DNA of 64,000 nucleotides, from NCBI RefSeq assembly GCF_001593955.1, contig NZ_LTAZ01000017.1:186001-250000 (forward strand), written 5' to 3'. This DNA comes from Halalkalicoccus paucihalophilus. GTDB lineage: Archaea; Halobacteriota; Halobacteria; Halobacteriales; Halalkalicoccaceae. Shown in pieces: positions 8,083-15,190 of this stretch. A model generated the notes under the pieces. It had not been told where the DNA came from. It was given only the letters and a program-made list of their open reading frames with translations, and searched no databases. Position 1 is the first letter of the stretch, and every line of letters starts with the position of its first letter. Position numbers and translations under genes: made by a program.

Positions 8083-8933
8083 TCACGTAATCGATTCAAT
8101 CAGCTCAAAACCGTCTTTGAACGTGATCTGGTAAGTGAATCCTGCTGCTTCAACGGCCGTAACGACCCCCTGACCAGCATCGGTGTCTGTCGTTACAAGA
8201 CATACTGATGGTGCCGATCCCTGGAGAAGGAGTTGGACTGCGACGCCTGCGAGTGCGGTGTCTGCCCGCTCGATTTGGTCTTCAGGCCGATTGGACGAAT
8301 TGGCGATGTGACATCCTCCCCGCCGTGAACGACGGGGCTTCCCACAAGACCGACCTTGCTGAGTTGGGTATTTGCAGGGTCGCACACCGACGAGGTGCTG
8401 GCACTGCCACAGTGCCGTTACTCCTATCCCTGAGCCGCAGTCGTTTCGGTCGTTTCGGTTCCGACCAAACGCGGTTCCACTCGGGTTTTCGGGATTCAGA
8501 GGTACCTGATTCTTTAACGTCGGATAAACACAGATACCCCCCCCCCGAAAGCACCTAAGCCTACCGATTCGGGGGGGTTTGCGAACCGCGCGGCGATTCA
8601 CGCCCGCCGTAAACGGCGGGATTCTCTCGCCTAAGAGAGATAGCTTTGTGTCCTATCCATCACCGTTGCTATCGTGCTGTTTGTATAGTCAAGTTCCTCA
8701 GAAACAGTCACCCAGCCACTCGTGATTGCACTGTCAATCGGTATCTGTCCCGGTGTACTCTGTGCTGGTGCACCGGTGAGCTCCTCGTAGACGTGCTGTG
8801 GAACGACGAACGTGATCTGGTTGTGCGTTGCAAAACGTTCAAGAGCAGTGTATTTGGTATTCTCTTGGCGGCCACATGCAATGAACAACCCTGAATCAGC
8901 AATCCAGGCAGTACTATCGGACGGAGTACTCAT
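8083..8933 (-). pseudogene. PIN-domain protein gene split by an IS605-type element
   Basis: The 5' part (8933 to 8640) encodes an N-terminus with the PIN-like IADSGLFIACGRQ and YEELTGAPAQ motifs. The 3' part (8307 to 8083) encodes NSSNRPEDQIERADTALAGV, then LVTTDTDAGQG and the end. Removing 8308-8639 joins AGC-TAT to ATC-GCC in frame and gives a continuous protein of 172 aa, with late acidic residues (TDTD) as PIN nucleases have. The gene lies 14 bp after a winged-helix protein gene and was probably the ribonuclease half of that pair. As it stands only a truncated protein stopping at 8631 can be made. Confidence 0.8.
8308..8639. mobile_element. 332-bp non-autonomous IS200/IS605-family element
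   Basis: Boundaries come from the clean reconstruction of the PIN gene on both sides. The right end begins GTGACATCC and carries a CCCCG/CGGGG hairpin. That start equals the right end of the TnpB relic at 19586. Near the other end is a perfect hairpin at 8603-8620, 8-bp arms CCCGCCGT/ACGGCGGG with a 2-nt loop. A further run of cytosines at about 8540 can pair with a guanine run at about 8570. No transposase frame remains. Subterminal hairpins and the lack of target duplication fit the family. Confidence 0.7.
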
Positions 8934-8947
8934 AGAAACAGGCCCAT

Positions 8948-9541
8948 CTATGAATCGCGATTAGCTGCTTCAGTCCGAGCGTTTCGAATCTGGTCGAAAT
9001 AGGGATCGTGCGTGCGCATGTCCTGAATGACCTCCCGGAGTGCGTGCAAAACGGCGATTCCAACTGCCGGTTGGAGATCGAGCTCACGAGCAGCGACCCG
9101 TTCGGTCATCTCGCCGTCTACATATAGAACTGCGTACGTTACCGCAGCAGCAAGTTTGCCGAGGCCGTATCTCTCGACCACAAACGCGAGATCCCGATCG
9201 TTCGACGTGCGACCAACGGCTTCGATAAGTGTGGGGGTAATCGTATATGTATCCCCGTCAAGGTTCGTGGTTAGCCTGATCGGGGTTGCCGTGTAGGTGT
9301 GGGTTTTCTGTGATTCATCACGCGTGAGCAGTCCTAGATCGACGAGTGTTCCTGTATCAGCGTATACTGTCGTGCGTGGTGTCTCCAGGTCAGCGGTGAT
9401 TGTATCAATCGTTGCCTTGTCCTCGCGAAGGATATACGTATAGAGGCGGGCGAGGCGTGGCTCTTCGAGTACGTGAGCCACAGAGAGGAGCCTATTGATC
9501 GCTCGTTCCGAAGCGCCGATAGCCTGTGACATACAATTCAT
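8948..9541 (-). CDS. Winged-helix regulator, partner of the PIN gene
   Basis: A 197-aa product from the ATG at 9541; ATG 9532 is also possible. The N-terminal half (LEEPRLARLYTYILREDKAT to GTLVDLGLLTRDES) reads as a winged helix-turn-helix. The C-terminal half (LAFVVERYGLGKLAAAVTYA) is a helical region seen in a haloarchaeal family often found before PIN genes (DUF7437-like, from memory). It overlaps no neighbour, and the PIN gene starts 14 bp after its stop. It probably represses its own operon through the palindrome just upstream. Whether it also neutralises the toxin is inference. Confidence 0.65.
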   Translation of the reverse strand: MNCMSQAIGASERAINRLLSVAHVLEEPRLARLYTYILREDKATIDTITADLETPRTTVYADTGTLVDLGLLTRDESQKTHTYTATPIRLTTNLDGDTYTITPTLIEAVGRTSNDRDLAFVVERYGLGKLAAAVTYAVLYVDGEMTERVAARELDLQPAVGIAVLHALREVIQDMRTHDPYFDQIRNARTEAANRDS

Positions 9542-9555
9542 GATTTGTGTATTGA

Positions 9556-9572
9556 GTAACAACTCTTGTTAC
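9556..9572. promoter_or_regulatory. Palindromic candidate operator of the regulator/PIN operon
   Basis: GTAACAA-CTC-TTGTTAC is a perfect 7-bp inverted repeat with a 3-nt spacer, located 15-31 bp upstream of the ATG at 9541. This is where a TATA box would sit, so a bound dimer would block transcription. It fits autoregulation by the winged-helix protein. Confidence 0.55.
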
Positions 9573-9625
9573 GGGAAGTGCGGTATGGCGTCGTAACGAA
9601 AGCAGACAGTAGAATACTATGAGGC

Positions 9626-9669
9626 CTTGTGCAACGGGATGCATCAGAGGAGGAGAGTTGTTGCACAAG
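9626..9669. repeat. CTTGTGCAAC/GTTGCACAAG inverted repeat, copy 1
   Basis: Perfect 10-bp arms separated by 24 nt. The same arms with different interiors occur at 49283-49325 and 62166-62206. Copies 1 and 2 directly precede the conserved non-coding repeat of the plasmid module. It could be the fused ends of a lost insertion sequence, a protein-binding site or a transcription terminator. Confidence 0.7.
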
Positions 9670-9911
9670 GCGCTGTCTAATTGATCACACCGTGGTGTGA
9701 TATACTTCCGAAGGTAGAACCAGCAAAATCATTTCTACTCCTTCCACTACTACTAATCCAAGGGAAGGCTGCTCGGAGTTGTGACTAGGAGCGGAGGGCG
9801 TGCCCGGGGTGGTTGTCGTCGACTATGCTCCTTGTTGTTGTCCCGTTGTTAGGACATCACGCTCTCTGCGGGGGGTCGCTCAATATCCCGATCACAACGA
9901 TCGTGATAGCG
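9670..9911 (-). repeat. Module repeat R1: conserved non-coding block plus 20-codon gene relic
   Basis: Bases 9670-9848 match 17911-18081, 24478-24649 and 49326-49504 closely. They contain the 8-bp-arm palindrome ATCACACC-GT-GGTGTGAT and a second GTAGAA...TTCTAC pair (mismatched here by one loop base). Bases 9849-9911 are the last 20 codons (RYHDRCDRDIERPPAESVMS) of the coiled-coil gene seen intact at 24650 and 49505. Homology stops sharply after the RYHD codons. It forms the left border of the PGA cassette. Confidence 0.8.
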
Positions 9912-10095
9912 CATAGTCGCCTTTAACCTATGAAGGTATGATTTCTTCCTACAGCCTCTGTCTGCTTGATTCCACCCTTTTAGAACTTCTTTGAGCAGTT
10001 TGAGAAGAGATGTCTTACCCCGTTCGTTTGGGAAAGCCAGCATTATAATATATATGTTGTAAATAAATTTATGCATTCTGATAGTGATATTCTAA
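9912..10095. promoter_or_regulatory. AT-rich promoter region of the first PGA hydrolase
   Basis: Runs of A/T around 10040-10075, including TATAATATATATG and AAATAAATTTATG, lie 20-55 nt before the GTG start. The T/A-rich block at about 10062-10070 is at the right distance for a TATA box of a leaderless gene. Confidence 0.4.
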
Positions 10096-11064
10096 GTGGC
10101 TAATAAGAATACAGTCTCACGGCGGCAGGTGATGAAAGCAGTAGGAGGAGGAATAGGTCTCACAGTTGGTTCAAATGCTTTTGCTACTAGAGCAAAGGCA
10201 GTAGACTCTGTTACAGTACGCCAGAACAATCGTGACTTGCGGGGTCAACAAGAACGCTGCATAATCAGCGAGGATCTCCATTCCGCGCTGAAAATGACAA
10301 TAAATGGACAAGTACGTGTCGGAGGACAGAATGATGAGACAAAATACGAATCCGGGTTGTATACAGTTACGGAGACCAGTCTTGAATCGACTACAGTCGA
10401 GATGAGTAAAGACGGATTAGACCGGCTTGGCTTTACGAACAATTCATCTGGATTTGTTGATCCGAATGCACCCCACCCAGAATATGAGACGAGAAGGATG
10501 GCGGACAAAAAAGATGAATACGTCGAGATACTCGTCGACAATGAGGAGCAGTCAGACCTAGTTGCGTGTGCACCTCATGGGGGTTGGATCGAATACCGAA
10601 CTGATGCGCAATCAGCATACGTTGCTACTGCATTAGACGTAACTGAATGGTCATGTGCAGGTTACAACAGTGGAGGAGGAGCATATGACCGATGGCACAT
10701 TACGTCAACAGCGATTGATAGACGGTCGTTCCCGAAGCTAGACAGTATTAGCGATCGAGAATTCACGCACGCAGTGAGTTTCCATGGGTTTTCCCGCTCG
10801 GGAATCGTAATCGGTGGCAATGCAGATAATCACCTCAAGAAGAAAGTGCGTGATAAAATAGACTCACTGACTAATGGGAAGTATGATATCACTCTCGTTG
10901 ATAGTGATAGTCCTTACTCGGGTACTTCCTCCGAGAATTTCGTCAATTGGCTCACTAAAGACGGAAATGGACTTCAAATAGAGCAAGGGTGGGAAGCACG
11001 GACTACTGATTGGAAAACGATTGCGACAGCGGTTGCCAAGGTATATAGAAATGAGATTGGGTAA
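10096..11064 (+). CDS. Exported poly-gamma-glutamate hydrolase 1
   Basis: Poly-gamma-glutamate hydrolase family (PF05908-type zinc hydrolase that cuts gamma-glutamyl bonds of PGA). A GTG start gives MANKNTVSRRQVMKAVGGGI, a Tat signal with cleavage near residue 35. Family motifs are visible: APHGGWIEYRTDAQ (zinc-binding His), VSFHGFSRSGIVIGG (second His), and Glu in the C-terminal LQIEQGWEAR. The sequence is 322 aa and AT-rich relative to the other PGA genes. It opens the PGA cluster, so it may set chain length or release the capsule. Confidence 0.85.
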   Translation: MANKNTVSRRQVMKAVGGGIGLTVGSNAFATRAKAVDSVTVRQNNRDLRGQQERCIISEDLHSALKMTINGQVRVGGQNDETKYESGLYTVTETSLESTTVEMSKDGLDRLGFTNNSSGFVDPNAPHPEYETRRMADKKDEYVEILVDNEEQSDLVACAPHGGWIEYRTDAQSAYVATALDVTEWSCAGYNSGGGAYDRWHITSTAIDRRSFPKLDSISDREFTHAVSFHGFSRSGIVIGGNADNHLKKKVRDKIDSLTNGKYDITLVDSDSPYSGTSSENFVNWLTKDGNGLQIEQGWEARTTDWKTIATAVAKVYRNEIG

Positions 11065-11320
11065 ATTCTGATAGAATATAATATGATTTTACTATTCTAC
11101 TAAGAACATTCTTTATTGAAGTTTTACGTGTGAAATGGCATATCATTTGACTATCTATAGTGTTATCAATGCACATCTACCGTTAGACATCCCAGCGACT
11201 AAAACAGTTCAAAGCATAGGAAGCCGATACGATGATCAGAGGGAGGGGGAAAGTAGATAGTGCCAACAAGGTAACGTATAGCTTCAGACCAAGCATTCTC
11301 TTTCGGAGAGAAACAGAGAA
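11065..11320. other. AT-rich intergenic spacer
   Basis: 256 bp between the hydrolase and the biosynthetic genes, with no coding signal that I can support. It probably contains a terminator for the hydrolase (T-rich ATGATTTTACTATTC just after the stop) and the promoter of the pgsC-pgsB pair. Confidence 0.4.
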
Positions 11321-12481
11321 ATGATTGCCGCGGTTGCAATTACAGTCCTTGGATTACTGCTTGGAATCGGAATCGTACAACGAACAGGACTACGCGTAGG
11401 GGGGGTTATCGTAGTTCCGCTGCTAGCTGTTTACTCGCTATATACGATCGCGGCATTACCACTATTTGTTCTTAGTACGGTGATAGCGTATATCGGCGTT
11501 GGGCTAATCCGGAGTCGGACGTTGATTCATGGCCGGCAATTGCTTCTGGCAAGTCTGGGCGTCGGGGTTACTGTCCCATTAGTCTCAACAGTCGTTTTTG
11601 AGATCTGGCCACTATTCGATAGTCTTGCTGAAATAGCCTTTATTGGAACTATTCTCCCTGGGATTGCTGCCTATAACTTCCACAAAATCGGTACAGAAGA
11701 TCGCCTAACGGATATTGCGGTCAGCTTTGGTGTTCTCGGAGGTCTAATGATCTTCGGTGCAGCCCTTGTCAATCCGACGCTCGCAACATCAGTGAGTCCC
11801 GGACTGACATCGATCTTGTTCACACCCAGCTCCGATATTGCTCAGTTCAACGGGGCTGTCCGAGGTGCAGTTGCCTCAGCAACGTTCCTACCTCGAGAGC
11901 CAACCGTTCTTTTGCTGTTAGCGGGACTAGTTGCCTCTGAGAGTGCACATTCACGGTGGGGTGTTCGAACTGGTGGTTTGATCGCTGTTCCACTATTAGT
12001 CGTGCTGGCGTTGACCAACGTGTGGACAATCCCAGTATATCTTGGTGGACTTGTGGTTGTCTATGGTGCGATCAATCTAATTCATCGACAGACACTCTTG
12101 TATGGCCGTGTGCTCCTTAGCCTCGGACTTGTTGTATCAATGCTCTACGTCAGTGTTGTTGCGGCTGTACTCAGCACTGTCACTGGATTTCTCCTGTATT
12201 TCACAGCGATTCTGGCAGGTGTTGGGGCCTACAATTATCACATGGTCGCACCGGCTGAGCGTCTCGAATCGGCTGTACTCGCAGCAGGATTGTTCAGTGC
12301 ATTAATCGCGGTTACCCGAGTGCTCGTTGAGCCGACCGAAGTTGGTGCGCTTGCAACGGTTTCCTCAATCCATATGGCGGTCCTTGGAGGGAGCGTTATC
12401 GGGGCTTGCTATGCAATGTATCGACTCGAACAACGACGCCGTCCGGTCGCACGGCACCATAGTAGAGGGATGAACATTTGA
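11321..12481 (+). CDS. pgsC: PGA synthase membrane subunit, double-length PgsC/CapC
   Basis: CapC/PgsC is the small membrane partner of the PGA ligase. A normal PgsC is about 150 aa, but this protein is 386 aa and carries the domain twice. The first copy has QRTGLRVGGVIVVPLLAVYS and ends with GIAAYNFHKIG (about residues 1-150). The second has SRWGVRTGGLIAVPLLVVLA and GVGAYNYHMVAP (about 195-345). About ten or more TM helices are present. It ends one base before the pgsB start, so the two are translated as a pair in the membrane. Confidence 0.85.
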   Translation: MIAAVAITVLGLLLGIGIVQRTGLRVGGVIVVPLLAVYSLYTIAALPLFVLSTVIAYIGVGLIRSRTLIHGRQLLLASLGVGVTVPLVSTVVFEIWPLFDSLAEIAFIGTILPGIAAYNFHKIGTEDRLTDIAVSFGVLGGLMIFGAALVNPTLATSVSPGLTSILFTPSSDIAQFNGAVRGAVASATFLPREPTVLLLLAGLVASESAHSRWGVRTGGLIAVPLLVVLALTNVWTIPVYLGGLVVVYGAINLIHRQTLLYGRVLLSLGLVVSMLYVSVVAAVLSTVTGFLLYFTAILAGVGAYNYHMVAPAERLESAVLAAGLFSALIAVTRVLVEPTEVGALATVSSIHMAVLGGSVIGACYAMYRLEQRRRPVARHHSRGMNI

Positions 12482-12482
12482 G

Positions 12483-13796
12483 ATGGCATCCAGAAATCTT
12501 AATCAATCCGAATCAACCACCGAACCGCTCCGACAGCGAATCGCAAACCTCGTTGAGACGATTACGACGGGCTGCACTCGTGGACGCCACCACCAGAATC
12601 GGCTCGATGAAATCGACCCGAAAATCGTTGTTTCAGGTACAAGAGGGAAATCCAGCCTCACACAGTGGCTCTACGAAATCCTCCAGTCGCGTGATTACAA
12701 TACGTTCGCGAAGATCACGGGCAACCGACCAGTCACGGAACATGGGGGAGAGACGTACGACATCAAACGAGGCAATCGTGTCACATTATACGAGAACGAA
12801 CGTGAGCTTCGAAAGCATACCCCTGAGGACGCAATGGTCGTCGAGAATCAGGCGATCTCGTCGTACACGACTCGGATGGTCAACCGGTCATTTACAGATG
12901 CTCGCGTCGTCGTTCTTAGCAACGTTCGAGAGGACCATCTTTCGACGCTTGGTAGTGACCGCTATCAGGTTGCTCGAGGACTCGTCCGTGCGATTCCAGC
13001 AGGAACGCATGTCGTAAATGCTGAACGGGATCCACATCTCCGATCGTATCTTGAAGAAGAAATTCATCGGCGTGGAGCGACCGTTTCGCATGTCACTGTC
13101 CCTGAAGAATACGAATCCATTCCGGGAATCGAATCGATTTATGCGCTGAATCACGTGCTTGCGGCGATCGGTGAAGCGCCCCTCACAGAGGATTCATTGG
13201 AAGCATATCGTGATGAGATGCGTGTCGAATGGACGGACCTTCCAAACGGGAAAGTGTACAATGCTGCAGAGGTCAACGACGTGCAGTCGACCGAGATGGT
13301 CCGTCAGGCTCTCTTGGGTGGAAACGAGACTACAGAGGAAACACCTGTTACACCGTTTCTCTACTTGCGGGGTGATAGACGTGGAAGGACGGTTTCGTTC
13401 TTGTACTATCTCAACGAGCTCTACGAGGAGAACGAGCGCGCATTCGAGACGGTGCATGTTGGTGGCGAGACGACTGAGGTATTCAAACGAAAAGCCCAGT
13501 TCCCGGTTGAGATCCACAATACCGATGTTGAGAGTGCTGGAGAAGTATTGGATGCGCTGCTTGAGACTGGATATCCCGCATTTCTGATGGGCAATACAGT
13601 CGCGGAATTCATGCGCGAGTTCGAAACTGAGATCGACCGTCGCGAGAGTGTCACACAACTCGATGTTCAGTCCCAACAGACGGTTGGAGATATGGCCACC
13701 ACTATCACTGATGGTGGATATCCTAGAGAGGAGCTTCCGGGGCCTCCAGTACCATCTCCCCAAGCCAAGAACGAATCTAATCACGACGGAGAGTGA
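12483..13796 (+). CDS. pgsB: Poly-gamma-glutamate synthase catalytic subunit
   Basis: PgsB/CapB is a Mur-ligase-like amide ligase that adds glutamate to the gamma-carboxyl of the growing chain using ATP. The P-loop is VVSGTRGKSSLTQWL with Lys57. Further Mur-ligase-like motifs include MVVENQAISSYTTRM and VVLSNVREDHLSTLG. It has 437 aa, close to family length, with a disordered tail. It starts 1 bp after pgsC. Confidence 0.9.
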   Translation: MASRNLNQSESTTEPLRQRIANLVETITTGCTRGRHHQNRLDEIDPKIVVSGTRGKSSLTQWLYEILQSRDYNTFAKITGNRPVTEHGGETYDIKRGNRVTLYENERELRKHTPEDAMVVENQAISSYTTRMVNRSFTDARVVVLSNVREDHLSTLGSDRYQVARGLVRAIPAGTHVVNAERDPHLRSYLEEEIHRRGATVSHVTVPEEYESIPGIESIYALNHVLAAIGEAPLTEDSLEAYRDEMRVEWTDLPNGKVYNAAEVNDVQSTEMVRQALLGGNETTEETPVTPFLYLRGDRRGRTVSFLYYLNELYEENERAFETVHVGGETTEVFKRKAQFPVEIHNTDVESAGEVLDALLETGYPAFLMGNTVAEFMREFETEIDRRESVTQLDVQSQQTVGDMATTITDGGYPREELPGPPVPSPQAKNESNHDGE

Positions 13797-14023
13797 TGGT
13801 ATCTACCCTCGGAAGGCCCACTATCTCGGAGACGGTCCGTGAGAGATCGGCATATACCTCCCCGATAGCGGGTTGTCTCCGGTAACCGTGAGTGGATGCG
13901 ATCTAAGGGGGATTCCGCCCCCTCGATAGCCCGTTTTACGCAGAGAGGGTGCTGTGCGATGGGGCTCTCTCGAAGACGGGCTCGAATTGAGCGAGAAAAA
14001 CAGGCAGTATACACACGCATATA
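13797..14023. other. Intergenic region before the second PGA hydrolase
   Basis: No coding sequence supported. The stretch CAGGCAGTATACACACGCATATA just upstream of the ATG at 14024 is AT-richer, but there is no sharp TATA box at the expected distance. Co-transcription with pgsB is possible. Confidence 0.3.
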
Positions 14024-15136
14024 ATGGCAAAAGATACGACCAATTCAAAGCAGTCACGACGCGGATTCCTCGGGGGGTTAGTTGCAACACCCGTTTTACT
14101 GGGTGGGGCAGTCAATGCCTACGAATCCTCCGCTCGTGATGAATCAGTACAGTCAGTCAACTCTCGAGCGATCGATCGATCGGGTAGTCAGACAAGCGCG
14201 ACACTTGGCTATCCGATTGATGACGAACAGTTCAATGCAGAGACGTTCACATACGTCTCCGCTGATAGCGACCTGCTCGGTGAGGTCGGTCGAACGGTTG
14301 GTGAACAAATTCGCCTTCGACGTACCGACGAGGACACGAAAAACGAGTACGCCGTCTATACGGTGCGCGAAGAGAAAAACGAAGGCGAGCAACTCGTTCG
14401 ATCGAACGATGCCGGACGTGCCCGGCTCGACATCGCAAATACCTCGTGGGTCCAGACAGGTGATCGTCGGTTGTTTTGCCCGCGGCCACAGCAAGATGCA
14501 CCGATCAACGACGAGGACGAAACGACCATCGAAGTCGATCCAATGGTCGTCCATCCCGAACTCGATGAGAGTGAGGCACGCGAGCAAAACGAATATATCG
14601 AATTCGGTGATCAAGCCGGCTCGAATGCGATCATCCTTGCACCACACGGTGGAGACGTTCAACCTGAGACGGATCGTCAGGCCGAACACGTCTCGAGTCT
14701 CCTCGGGGAGGATGTCTCCCTATGGGGAACCAAGGGCTATCGAAAGGGTGGCGGTGCATTCATCCGCTGGTACGTGCCGTCCTACAACATGTCGTATACC
14801 TCGTACCCGTTCCTTGCCGAGATGGCAGAGACGGAGTACGAATACGCTGTCGCGTTCCACGGAACCTGTACCAAGAACGTCCAAATCGGAGGACAGGCAC
14901 CGGAAGGCTTCCGGGTAGAAATCCGAGACGCAATAAACAGTGTCCTTGAAGAAAAGAATGCACAGCAGCGTGCAGTTCTTGGAACCGGCGAGCATCGTGT
15001 TGATGGCGATAACACGCTCGCCAACCGTCTTGCAACTCGGTGTGGCGTCTGGATTGGTCAGGACGAAACAACGCGTGCGAAACACGGTGAGGAAGTTGCT
15101 ACGGCAGTTGCGGATGTCCTTAACTCGCGCGTCTGA
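14024..15136 (+). CDS. Exported poly-gamma-glutamate hydrolase 2
   Basis: Second member of the PGA hydrolase family in this locus (370 aa). The Tat signal reads SRRGFLGGLVATPVLLGG. Family motifs: LAPHGGDVQPETDRQAEHV, GAFIRWYVPS, and AVAFHGTCTKNVQIGGQA, with late acidic GEEVATAVADV. It shares layout with the gene at 10096 but is clearly diverged and has a longer N-terminal half. Two exported depolymerases around one synthase suggest active turnover of the polymer at the cell surface. Confidence 0.85.
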   Translation: MAKDTTNSKQSRRGFLGGLVATPVLLGGAVNAYESSARDESVQSVNSRAIDRSGSQTSATLGYPIDDEQFNAETFTYVSADSDLLGEVGRTVGEQIRLRRTDEDTKNEYAVYTVREEKNEGEQLVRSNDAGRARLDIANTSWVQTGDRRLFCPRPQQDAPINDEDETTIEVDPMVVHPELDESEAREQNEYIEFGDQAGSNAIILAPHGGDVQPETDRQAEHVSSLLGEDVSLWGTKGYRKGGGAFIRWYVPSYNMSYTSYPFLAEMAETEYEYAVAFHGTCTKNVQIGGQAPEGFRVEIRDAINSVLEEKNAQQRAVLGTGEHRVDGDNTLANRLATRCGVWIGQDETTRAKHGEEVATAVADVLNSRV

Positions 15137-15190
15137 GTATAGGATCTTCCCCCATTTGGTACTCGAACGGAGTTAGTTACACTCCGTTTT

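Noticed and set aside
9740-9765. Short CTACTACTA trinucleotide run in the module repeats
   Set aside because: Too short and unspaced to be a CRISPR. No array-like repeat and spacer structure was found anywhere in the window.
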